From assembly GCF_029168945.1 (NCBI RefSeq), contig NC_083601.1:36135660-36199659 (forward strand): DNA of 64,000 nucleotides. The letters are read 5' to 3'. Within the stretch, counting starts at the first letter, position 1; each line of letters begins with the position of its first letter. The notes beneath the pieces are model-generated. The model was not told where the DNA came from, made no database searches, and saw nothing but the letters and a program-made list of their open reading frames with translations. Position numbers and translations under genes: made by a program. This DNA is from Cannabis sativa (taxonomy: Eukaryota; Streptophyta; Magnoliopsida; Rosales; Cannabaceae). Positions 48,568 through 59,625 of this stretch are shown in pieces.

Positions 48568-49045
48568 GTGGAAGCTTTGGAGAAAATGCCAACTTATGTG
48601 AAGTTTTTGAAGGATATTTTGATAAAGAAAAGGAGGCTTGGCGAGTTTGAAACGGTCGATTTGACGGAGGGATGTAGTGCTATGTTGAAAAGTAAAATTC
48701 CACCCAAATTGAAAAATCGGGACGACTTTACAATTCCTATTTCTATAGGGGGTCGAGATGTTGGAAGAGCTCTTTGTGACTTGGGAGCGAGTATTAATCT
48801 CATGCCTATGTCTATTTTTAGGAAGTTGGGAATTGGAGAAGCAAGGCCACCACGAATCACTTTGCAATTAGCGGATCGTTCCATGGCTCATCCGGAAGGA
48901 AAATTGAAGATGTGTTGGTACAAGTGGATAAGTTCATTTTTCGGCCGATTTCATTATTCTTGACTATGAGGAAGATAGGGAAGTTCCAATCATTTTAGGA
49001 GGCCATTTCTTGCCACGGGAAGAACTTTGATAGATGTTGAAAAGG
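48568..49045 (+). pseudogene. Athila-like aspartic protease
   Basis: An open frame at 48568-48963 contains the protease active site DLGASINLMP and LQLADRSMAHPEG. The frame then shifts and the rest (DYEEDREVPIILG) is read to about 49040. It is homologous to the protease at 18915-20282. Confidence 0.88.
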
Positions 49046-49223
49046 AGAGCTTACCATGAGAGCTTCGAAGATGAGCAAGCCACATTCAAGGTCTTTCATC
49101 CTATGCGTGCTCCGGATGCAATAGGAGAATGCTTAGCAATTGGAGATATGGATCCTAACATGGTTGAGGAGTCCAAATTCAAAAATAGTAAGAAGGTGAG
49201 AAAAGAAGATTCCCTTAAAGAAA

Positions 49224-49520
49224 TTGCTTAAGGATCACGAGCGCGAAAGTAAAGACAAAACATCATTTGACCACAAAAAACCACCCAAAAGAAGAGAAAG
49301 AAAAAGAAGTTTAGTAGAAAATTTTGGTCTCGAAATGTTTGAAGTTGGGCGACAAGTGATTTTTGCTAACTCTTTAACGAAGGCTACTCGTGGACGACTA
49401 GATTCAAGGTGTGATGGATCTTTCTTGGTGGTGAGAGTGTACCCCAGATGGGGTGGTAGAACTACGTGATGCACTTTCAAGAAGAAAATTTTTGGTGAAA
49501 GGCCAAGGAGTGAAGTTTGG
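49224..49520 (+). pseudogene. Integrase C-terminal tail directly after protease
   Basis: The frame at 49224-49469 (FEVGRQVIFANSLTKATRGR, then LVVRVYP) matches the C-terminal tail of Ty3-type integrase. In full elements about 3 kb of RT, RNase H and integrase core lies between protease and this tail. Here they are only about 200 bases apart, so the catalytic pol core was deleted. Confidence 0.7.
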
Positions 49521-51653
49521 GGGTGGTGAGGGTGATCGAGCAAAGACCTCCATCACATTGGAAGAGGCTTGAGGAAGAAGGGTCTCGGGTTGTCATGGCT
49601 TTAGTGAATCACATTTGGGCAACCCAAGAGCGGAGGAACAAGATTATATTTAGTTATATATATGCTATGTAATAAGTTTGGGGTGTGCCACCCCTTGAAA
49701 AAAAACATATATGTATTTACAATTAAGTTTGGGGTGTGCCACCCCTTGAAAAAAAAAAGAAAGAAAAAAAAAGAAAAAAAGAAAAAGAAAAAAAAAAGAG
49801 GAAAAGAAGAAAAAGGAAAAAAAAAATTAGTATATACATACTTATATAATTACATATATATATAATTTTTAATTTCCTACATTTACTTAATGATTTTCTT
49901 GTAGTGTGGTGATCTTTATTGCGGGTGCGAAACAAGGAATGACGAGAAAAAGGAAATTTCTTTGCAATATGGTGTGAGCAAATTTGTATGTTGAAGCGGT
50001 AGGTCCCGGTCTGACATTGGATCGGCATCGCTTCGGCATTTTGAAGCAGAGACTCTAGTGGGGAAGAGTTCAAATCTTGAGGGAGTTTTCTTTTTTTTCC
50101 TTAGTTAAATTGTTATTGCTGGTTGTGTTTGATTGTTTACTTAGTTTACTTTTATTGTTGTCTTTAGTTGTGTGAGTAATAAATATTATGTGGATTAGAT
50201 GTGTATTAATCATGTTGTTTTGTCATGTTTGTTACGTTTTGTTTTAGCTTGCAAATGAGAAAAATACGCGCTTGTATTTTCGGCTTAGTTTAGGGTAGCG
50301 CTCGATGATGAAAAATATCTATTTCCCTCCATTTGTGGAGTGCCTTGGTTTGTGTGTTGAAAATGCTAATTTTAAGTGTTATTTTTGTCCAAATGCTAGC
50401 CTATGAGGAATGCTTTCAACAATTGTGTGCTTGTGTTATTCCACAATACCTTGAGTTTTTAGAATAGCTAACAATTTGAGAGAGTTTAAGCATCTAGAAT
50501 TAGCTAGTGTAATCCTTGAGGCGAAATCCTAGCGAGCTTTATAACTTAGAAATGATTTAGGCCATCTTTGGACGTTTGAGCCTTTCTAACCTTCCCTATA
50601 AAATCAATTTTTCTCTAGTCACCCAAGTTTGAGCCGTTTAGCCTATTCTTGTTGTGCAACCCAATCATACATCTAACGCCAATCTTAATTTGCATTTCCA
50701 CGTATATCTAACTTAATTACTCACTTGTCAAGAGCCAAGTTTCACATTAAGTTTGGGGTGAGTGCGGTGAGTGTAACTTGTGGCGAGCTAATTCAAAGTT
50801 ATACTTTTAGCCACATTGGGGACAATGTTGGATTGTAAGTTTGGGGTGGGGGAATTAGCTCACAAAGTATATGAGTATGAACTTTCAATTAACCTTCTCT
50901 TGCTATTTATTATATAAGTATAATATAGTAATAAATGTCTTTCTAATATATGAAAAAAAAAATCAGCAATGAAAAAAAAAAAAATACATATGCTTGCAAC
51001 TAAGTTTGGGGTGTTCCACCCATTTTAGTTCAAAAAAAAAAAAAAGAAGAAGAGAATAAACATAGCGAAAGTCAATTTTAATATCAAGTACTTGTGAGTA
51101 TTGAATTAGGGAAGAGGGTCGAGAGAAAAAAAAATTTAAGGAAGAGACTCGGCTTTTGACAAGTGAAGTGGTTAGGTGTTGAGCTAGCTTAAATACATCA
51201 CATGCCATACCTAACCCAAGCCTAACATTCAAGCCTAGTCAAGTCCTTTTGATCTAAGTTGCAAAGCTAAGCTACATTAGTGGAGAGGATTGCACTAATT
51301 CAACTTATGGAAGCAAACCTTTAAACTTGAGGATCAAAGGTGGTTGTTATAGAAATTCAAGTTGTTGGTGGGAAGTATTTGCACACTTATTTGATCGAAT
51401 TACTCTTGATAAGTTTTAAGGACATAAATAGCATGCAAAATCTGTTGAAACACACAAGTTCGAGGCATATTCACTACCAATTACATTTCCATTTCATCTA
51501 ATTCGAGAGCAAATTTTGTCCACTAAACCAAGTGTGAAGAACGAGATTTTCTCTACGCAAGCGTGTTAGTGTCGTTGTCATTTTCTGTTCTTATTGTTTA
51601 GTTCTTTGTGTTTTTCATTACTCGAGGACGAGCAATACTCTAAGTTTGGGGTG
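49521..51653 (+). mobile_element. 3' non-coding region of Athila-like element
   Basis: Two kilobases without coding frames. AAGTTTGGGGTG-type motifs recur near 49513, 49673, 49727, 50753, 50838, 51002 and 51641, the last being the polypurine tract beside the 3' LTR. A CCACATTGGGGACAATGTT string at 50811-50829 matches the module in the element at 18831-18874. A purine-only tract occupies about 49750-49825. Confidence 0.75.
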
Positions 51654-53178
51654 TGATAACTCCATGTTATAGAGTTAATTTTTATGCTTTTAAACTAAAG
51701 TATTGTGAGGAGAGTAGTGAAAATGTGTTTATTTTGCTTAATTTTAATTAGTTTTAGTGTTATTTTCTATTTAGTAATCTAACCTTTAAGTTTTGTAAAT
51801 ATTGATATTGTTGGGTGTGTTTTTCCAATTAGCATGCTTATTTTGTTGAAAAAGGAGGAATTAAATTGATAGGTAAAAGAAAAAGAAGCAAGGAAGAAAA
51901 GGAGCCTGGTAAGCGGGGTGATTCTTTGAAGCAATCTTTGAAGTGAATTCGGCATCACAGCGTGATGACGTGGAAACACGAATTTCACTTATCCACCTCG
52001 GCAACTTCGGTCCGGTCACTCAAATTGCACCCGGCGGTGACGTGGAAGAAGGGGTCCCAACCACGAGTGGGCCAAAGTGGAAAAGTTTGGGCTTCTATTT
52101 TGGGGTATGAAGTTTGTACCCTAAAAACCCAACAACAAAAGAGAAGGAAAAGGGAGTACACTATAATCATCTTCATCATCTTGGACTGGACAGTACTTGA
52201 GCAGCTGCATTTTTTTTATGGAGGAGCTTTAATTGCAGCAGGAAGTACACGAAGAAGAAAGAAGAGGGGACCAAGCCTAGTGTTTGAATTTTCTTTTACC
52301 CTTTCTTGATAGTCTTCTTTATTTTTCTCTTTGTTATTGTTGTTTGTACTTAGTATTCAAAACTTCTTGAGATTGTAAAATTGGGCGTGACCATGGATGA
52401 AGTATTTTTAGCTTGGATTTTATCTTTTTATTTGAATATGAGCTAAGCTTTTGAGGCTTGAATGACTATGAACTTCTAAGTTGGGTATGATTAAATTTTA
52501 AGCTTACTTTAGCATTTGTTTGCCTTTGTTCATTCAAGTGAGTTTCATTTTAATTGATTGTTGTTTCTTGGCCATGAATAACAATTTGCTAAGCTAGATC
52601 TTGTACTGGAAGGGCTAGATCTAGTAGTTCAACTTGAATGAAGCAAGTGAAAACCTAGATTTAGGCTTTTCTTTGTAAGTGGATAGGAATATTTCATTTA
52701 CCTTGCATAACTTACCAAATGAATGCTTGAATGGTGTCCTGCTTGCTGGTTTGATATAGGAATATATTAAGCTAAATGGTAGAATTGAAGTTGTGAGTGT
52801 TGGAAAATTCTCACAAGCCTAGAGGAATTTGTTGTTATCTACGTGAGAATCTTTGAAGTAATGCGAACCAATCTTTATCTTGTTGTAAAAACGACTAGAA
52901 GGAATTAGTTATTCAAGCCATTTTTGCCATATTATATTTTTTATCTTGCAGCCAATTTGTTTTCTAGCAGCAGTAGTTTTAATTTTAGCAAGTTTAATTC
53001 TTGTCAATTTTAATTTTGAATCATTACTCAACCATTTACATATTATTTCTTTTTATTTTAAGTTGTAATTAGTTGATTTTATATCAAACTTTGTTTGCAA
53101 TCCCTGTGGAGACGATCTTACTTATCACTTTATTACTTGTGTGACTGCGTATACTTGCGTATATAATTTTTCACAACA
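51654..53178 (+). repeat. 3' LTR of Athila-like element
   Basis: 1525 bp, same ends as the 5' LTR. Patchy differences from the 5' copy cluster at CTG/CAG/CCGG sites. It is followed by the GTTCT target duplication and the second half of the interrupted copia pol. Confidence 0.93.
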
Positions 53179-55230
53179 GTTCTACTTGTTTTGTGTTTCG
53201 TCTTAGTATAGAGCATACAAAGTTATTGTCACGCTTTACTCTTTGTGTGTTTCTTGGTTATATGGGAGGAAAAAAGGGCTATCGTTGTTTTGATCCAGTT
53301 TTTCAAAAATTGTATGTATCTCATCATGTTGTTTTTCTTGAGATATATTTTTTTTTTACTATTTTTAATGCTCCTTATAATTTGACAAAATTAGATCTTA
53401 TTCACATTGACCCATTCTCTGAGTCTGAATCATCCACTACCGCTACAGCTCCTTCTCCTCTCCATTACTCTCGCATGCATCGTGTTGAAAGGTCTCAAGA
53501 ATTATATACCGGTACTTTACAACCTGAAATCATTCTTCCATTAGATACTGGTACTTTACAACCTGAAATCGCTCCTCCCCCTCCTCCTGCAGCTATTCCA
53601 GACCCTCTAGATTGTGGACCCTCCTCTTCATTATCCTTAACATATTCGTAAGTTTACTTGCCAACCAAATTTTACATACTCATCTTATTCTGTTTCTTTT
53701 ACTTTTTTTTAGCATTTATTCATTGTCTTTCTGATCCTTTGTCCTATAAAGAATCACTTATTGACTCCTTTTGGCAGCGTGCTATGAATGAGGAACTCTT
53801 TACTTTGCAAAAGACTCATACTTGGGATTTGGTACTTTTGCCTTCTGATAAACATGTTATTGGTTCTCGTTGGGTGTATAAAATACAGACCAAATCTGAT
53901 GGGTATATTGAACAGTATAAGTCTCAATTAGTGACTAAGGGTTTTTCACAATAGTATGGTATGAAATTGAGGAGACTTTTGCTCCTGTTGCAAAAATGAC
54001 TACTGTTCGTACTTTGATAGCAGTGGCACCAGTTCGTCAATGGACTATATCTCAAATAGATGTTAAGAATGTCTATCCTGAATGGTGACTTACATGAGGA
54101 AGTCTACATGGTTCCTCTTTCTAGTGTTCTTCATAAGCAAGGCAAGATTTGCAAGCTAAAAAATGCCTTATATGGTCTTAAACAAGCTCCCCGCGCATGG
54201 TTTCAGAAGTTCTCTATTGTTATTGTGTCTCTTAATTGTGTTTCAAGTGATCATGATTTAACTTTATTTGTCAAGTGCACATCTTCATGTCGTATTTTTC
54301 TTTCCTTGTATGTTGATGATATGATTATTACAGGGGATGATTTACAGAGAATTAAAATGTTAAAGTCAGAATTAGGTTATCAGTTTGAGATGAAGGATTT
54401 GGGTTCTCTTCGTTATTTGTAGGTATTAAAGTTGCATTTTCTCTAAAAGGTTATCTTCTTTCTCAGTCAAAGTACACTACTAATATTATTGAGCATGCTC
54501 GCCATACTGATACTAGAGTTGTTGACACTCTCTCTGAGTTGAATATTCAGTATTCTCCTTCTAATGGCTCTCCTTTAGAAGATCCTACTTTGTATCACAC
54601 CATTGTTGTCAGTCTAGTTTATCTCGCTATTACTCGTCCAGACATTGCATATGTTGTTCATATTATTAGTCAGCTTGTTGCTTCTCTTACTATAGTTCAC
54701 TAGGCTATTGTTCTTCGTATTCTATAATATCTTCGGGGTATCATCTTTTAGAGCTTACTTCTACTTTCCACCCCCTCTCTGGAGTTACGAGCTTACTGTG
54801 ATGCAGATTATGGTCGTGATCCCATAGACCGAAAAATCTGTCACTGGTTTCTATATCCTTTTGGGAGATTCTCTAATTTCTTGGAAGAGCAAGAAGTGGT
54901 CTTTTGTTTCTCAATCTTCTACAGAAGCTGAGTATCGTGCCATGGCGTCCACTACTAAAGAGATTGTTTGGTTGAGATGGTTGCTTGTAGATATGCGTGT
55001 TACTCACTCTTGTCATACTCCTATGTATTGTAACAATAAAAGTGCCATTCAAATTGCTCACAGTTCAATTTTTCATGAACGCACCAAACATATTGAGATT
55101 GATTGTCATTTTACTTGTCACCATCTCAAATTAAGCTCATTTACTTTGCCTTTTGTTCCTTCATTCCTCCAACTTGCGAACTTTTTTATTAAGTCGCATA
55201 TGATTTCTCGTATTCCTTTTTTTTAGACAA
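53179..55230 (+). pseudogene. Copia pol, 3' part (integrase end, RT, RNase H), decayed
   Basis: Continues the pol interrupted at 45206. It has an integrase C-terminal segment (LCVFLGYMGGKKGYRCFDP), an RT with WVYKIQTKSDG and the catalytic YVDDMIITG near 54310, and an RNase H with SSTEAEYRAMA near 54915 and KHIEIDCHF at 55090. There are several stops and frameshifts. A GAGTTTAAAAGATGG stretch at 55259 resembles a decayed polypurine tract, so a degraded 3' LTR probably starts near 55270. Confidence 0.9.
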
Positions 55231-57596
55231 ATTCTCAATTCTTCTTGTAGCTTCATCGTGAGTTTAAAAGATGGTATTTAATAATTATTTAAAGTTATTT
55301 TAATCTTTTTTTTTTTAATTTTAGTCTTATATATATATTTTTGAATGGATTTTAGTCTTTTATATTAATTACCTATATAAGTGTTATATTCTTTGTTTAA
55401 CTTTTACAATTGAATAAAACCCTAAGGAGGAGGTTTCAATGGTTATATTTTTATTGTAACCATCATAGTTATATTTTTTAAGCCGTTGGATTACTATTAA
55501 ATAATTGTGATTAATTTAAAAATTAAATAAAAATAAATAGTAAAAAACTTATAACATGGAAAGTAACATAATAATTTATTTCCTTATAAAATTTTAATTA
55601 AGATTAATTATATTTTAAAATTAAATTAATTATGATTATTAATTAATTTTTTACAATTTATTACTATAGAAGGACCTTTTAGTAATTTAATTTTTTTTTT
55701 GCACTTAAATTATTTAAATTTTTATAGCAAAACTTTTTATAAATAAAAATTATACACATATAATTTCATAATTTAAATTTTATTATACTTGTAAAAAGTG
55801 AAATAGGTTGAAGGATTTTCCAGAAAAATGGCTACACTCGTTGAAGAATTAATAATACAGCAGCTCCTCTACATTCCAACACAAGAAAACAAATAAATAA
55901 GTAAAAATTATAACAGGGCAAGTATATTAATTTCCAAAAACAAAACAAATTGATTTTTTCTTTCTTCCATACTGTTAGCAGTAACAAATGAGGAGTTAAT
56001 TACATTCTTAAAAAAAATATCTGAGGCTATTAATAATATAAAATTAAGCAAAACTCAAATTTACTTCGTGGATTTATTGATTGCAAAGTAAACAATTCTA
56101 ATCAAGAACTAAAAAGAGCATAAAGAATTCACCAAATAACAATATTATTTTCTACAATAGCCCCATCACTGACAAAGTAGCTCGCGACTTCTTCCCTTTT
56201 CTCAGAATCTACAAAAGTGCCTATATTGTGCATCAGACCATGTGTCTTCATCAGGTACATAACAACTCTATTTTAGAGTTGTTTTGCAACTTATTGCATA
56301 TTCTAATTGGTCGTATGATATTCTTATTTGAGTTCATAAACATCCAATAAATTATTTAGTGATAATCATGGAGTTGGTGGATAATTTTTAAATATTCAAA
56401 GGAGTATTTGAACTCTATAAAAGTAGTCACTTTCTTTTTAGAGTGTTCTCGTAGTGTTGTTGAGGGAATAGTTTGTTGTTGGGCAAAGTCCTTTGAGACT
56501 TGTCTGGTCCTTGAGTTGTCCGACAAAATTCTTTGAGAATTGAAGCCTTTACGTATATATTCTGCTTGGAAAAAGTCAACCACAACTTTACAAAAATTTT
56601 ACCCCAGAATATGTGAGTAAGTAGTATTTAAAAAAATAACTAACAAATTTTCTCGCAAGGTGCAAATCTTGAATCAAATCAAGTACACTATATTGAGAAA
56701 ATGTCTTTATAATAAGATTATGTATTACAATATATATTTGAGTTAATCGTAAAGTTAGCAAAAAGTATGAAGAAAATAATGTGAGAGTGATGGTTCAACT
56801 ACATTGTGCGTAAAAGAGATTTTGTCTAGACATATGATGTGAGAATAAAAATACTCAATAATCTTAAAAAAAATAAAAAAAATTCAAAGTAATATAATTT
56901 CAAACTGTAAAAGATTTAGTAAGAATAACATCTAACTAGGGAGATAAGGCTAAATTACCGAATAGATTAACCATTAATGATAAACTAGGCAATGAATGTA
57001 TGTATTAAATTTAAAAGGAGAAAAAAGGAGATGTTAGAAAATTAAAATTATATCCATATATAGATATATAAATATATAGATAGATAGATATACAAATTTT
57101 GTTATCAATTGACTAGCTTGAGACATTATACTTAGTTTATCTAATTGTAATAAAATAATTAAATATTATTTAAAAATAATTAATTATTTAAAAATTTATT
57201 ATAAGAAGAAGATTTTAATTTGTGTAAAAAGAAGTTTTAATTTTGTAATAAAATAAAATTTTATTATAAATATTATAATTATATAGTTTAACTGTCAAAA
57301 TAATTATAATAAGAATTTAAATATAAATAAAAAGTTATTTATAAATAATAATTATTAAAAGAGGTCTTGTTAAATATTTAATTAATTATTTTAAAAAAAT
57401 AATTAATTATAATTAATTAATACTAAAAAAAATTAACTCTTAATAACCTGTATGAAAGAAAAATATCACTATAATTATAATAAAAAAAATATAATTATAT
57501 TATAATAAAATGTAATCATAAAATAGTCACAAAAACTCTAATTTCACTTTCACTGTATCTCTTTTGTTCTTTATCAAATAATTATCACCCCTATTA
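55231..57596. other. Decayed LTR remnant and AT-rich DNA
   Basis: The first ~200 bases are probably the degraded copia 3' LTR (TATA-like motif near 55370). The rest is AT-rich with a GATA microsatellite near 57076-57092. A short frame near 56160-56215 weakly resembles a plant carboxylesterase N-terminus (ARDFFPFLRIYK), too short to call. Confidence 0.45.
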
Positions 57597-58133
57597 ATCG
57601 AATATGCATCATAACTTGCCCGACATCAATTTGATGCAACCACCGGACAATACCACACCATCGCCCACTGCTAATGTTAATGCGACGTCGTTTGACGTCC
57701 CTCCAACCAAGAAGACCCGAAAACCCTATACTATTACCAAGTCCAGGGAGAGCTGGTCAGAGCAGGATCATCAGAAGTTCGTTGAAGCTGTGCAATTGTA
57801 AGTATGCCTTGTCAATAATGTTTATTTATTTAATTATTTGTTTCTTTATTAATGGTTGAATTGAATTATGGGCAGCCAATTCAATTGTGTGTTTCTTGAT
57901 TTGAAAATTCAAGAAAAGATTTTTTTTTTTCTTGATAGAGATAATTAGGTGTTCGTTTAATTTGGATTTTTAGTTTATTATTAAAGAAAGTAGATGTTTT
58001 GGGTATTTTAGTTTATAATTAGGTGTTAATCCCCTCCGAAAACGTACCAACTCCAAGCGACCAAAATAGAGGTGCGCTGATCTTTTGAAATAAGTTCCTA
58101 AAATTTTTGTACGAGTTTCGTTGTGACTATTAA
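57597..58133 (+). repeat. Partial duplicate of RVE exon 1 and intron 1 start
   Basis: Matches 59676-60203 of the downstream RVE gene in the same orientation, covering most of exon 1 and about 330 bases of intron 1. The original lies about 2.1 kb downstream. The copy ends just before AT-rich sequence and a Mutator-like element. Confidence 0.9.
57604..57800 (+). pseudogene. Truncated RVE exon 1 copy
   Basis: Encodes an open stretch equivalent to residues 20-84 of the downstream RVE protein, including [16 protein letters not shown], the start of the MYB domain. The first 19 codons, the true start context and all later exons are missing. The splice donor (TT/GTAAGT) is intact in the same phase, so splicing to downstream exon 2 at 60385 is formally possible. 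No stop codon lies before the donor. Most simply this is a partial gene duplication. Confidence 0.85.
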
Positions 58134-58478
58134 AAAAAATAGAAAAGAATATTCAAATAATAAAAAATAGTTACAATATATATTTATATATAAAAAAAAA
58201 TCCAAATAGGTAGAAAGTGGACCTGTGTACTATTCTAAATTTATTAAGATAAATTGAGGAATATCTTTTTTTTATTATTATTAATTACCCAAATATAATT
58301 GCATATTAAAATTCATTTAAATTTACCCGCTTTTATAAGTTTACTCTCCAATTTATTCTTACATATGCTACCTTAATTAATAGCTAGTGGGTATTCATGT
58401 TGGGGAGACATCACGTTAATTGTATGAAACATGAAGGATATAATTGGTATAATAATTAGAAAAGAGGGCATAAATTAA

Positions 58479-58877
58479 GGCTAATTAGGATTTTTATTTC
58501 CCGAACTTTGACATGTACTAAATTAAACCCCTTGAACTTTTTTGGCCGTTAAAAATTTCCCTTGAACTATTGACAATGTTAGATTTAAGGACTTTTGTCT
58601 AATTTCATTCAATTTTACTATTTCAGTGATTATTTACGTTCTACACCATGCTCCTCAGACTTTGATATCTAACAAATCATGCCTCTCGAATTTTGACATG
58701 TACTAAATCATGTCCCTGAACTTTCATCCATGTTAGATTTTTTTTTTTACTAAAATTAGATAAAAGTCCTTAAATTCAACAATCTTAATAGTTTAAGGAG
58801 CATTTTTAACGACCTTAAAAGTTTAGGGGCATGATTTAGTACATGTTAATATTGGGGGGTAAAAATCTTAATTAGCC
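58479..58877. mobile_element. Mutator-like foldback MITE, 399 bp
   Basis: Long inverted arms (well over 100 bp) start GGCTAATTAGGATTTTTA on the left and GGCTAATTAAGATTTTTA as complement of the right end. A 9-bp flanking repeat ATAAATTAA/ATAAACTAA (58470-58478 and 58878-58886, one mismatch) is the Mutator-type target duplication size. Both arms share ACATGTACTAAAT and related strings. No coding capacity. Confidence 0.85.
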
Positions 58878-58900
58878 ATAAACTAATGAGTTTAAAAGAG

Positions 58901-59150
58901 AAGTTTATACAAAAATACTGAATTTTGAGTAAAAGTTTACAATGTTACTGTCACATGAATTTTTTTACAAAAATACTATCTTTTTATAAAACAACTGTAA
59001 AATAACATAACAGAGCAATTAAAAATAATAGTAGAACAACTAAAAAAATAACTAATTTAATATAAAACTTATACAGTATTTTTAAAAAAAATCTGTCCAA
59101 AGTAAAAATAAATAAATAAAATAAAAATGTCAGTATATAGTGTAAAATTT
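58901..59150. repeat. Possible small MITE with AAC-rich core
   Basis: Imperfect inverted ends (AAGTTTATACAAAAATACTG and complement AAATTTTACACTATATACTG) enclose AACAACT-rich sequence like that at 25500-25890. The flanks show no clear target duplication. Confidence 0.35.
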
Positions 59151-59296
59151 TATTTAAACAAAAGGGATAAAAATGAGATGAACTACCATAAAATAACTTT
59201 TAGGTCGTTTTTTATTTGTATTATATATATTAAAAAATAATACTATCACAATACAAGCTGCTCATAAAAACAGATGATTATCCAACCTCATGATGA

Positions 59297-59302
59297 CACG
59301 TG
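59297..59302 (+). promoter_or_regulatory. G-box upstream of RVE gene
   Basis: CACGTG about 325 bases upstream of the RVE ATG. G-boxes are bound by bHLH and bZIP factors and occur in clock and light-regulated promoters. No evening element (AAAATATCT) was seen in this promoter. The functional role is inferred. Confidence 0.4.
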
Positions 59303-59625
59303 TTAATCATAAAAAAACTACCTACAGAAATAGGACACATGCTACCCATGATGACGGTTGGATTTTCTAAACCACAACTCCAGTTTGGCTGAACTTCTTA
59401 AACTGATTTTTGAAAAATAAAACGAACATTCACAAACATCTATAATTAAAAAAAAAAAAAAAAATTATTAATTTTTTAAAAACTAATTGTCAGCATATAT
59501 TCCAAAAACAAATATTTTGAAAAAAAAAAAAAAGATTTATTATATATATAAAGTAAGTATTTTTCTTCTTTGTGTAGTGTTGCGTTTTAGTTTTGAGTTG
59601 TGGAGAAGAGCAGAGAGCAGAGACT

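Larger units (their letters stand above)
45207..53178 (+). mobile_element. Complete Athila-like LTR element, internally deleted
   Basis: A 7.97-kb element with two LTRs of about 1.53 kb (45207-46737 and 51654-53178), TGATAAC...CACAACA ends and a perfect 5-bp target duplication GTTCT (45202-45206 and 53179-53183). The internal part keeps decayed gag, protease and the tail of integrase, but RT, RNase H and integrase core are missing. It therefore depends on other elements. A long 3' non-coding part contains repeated AAGTTTGGGGTG motifs, the last of which directly precedes the 3' LTR as polypurine tract. Confidence 0.93.

Noticed and set aside
50960..51232. 89-codon minus-strand frame
   Set aside because: Lies in the purine-rich 3' region of the Athila-like element; Phe-rich artefact.
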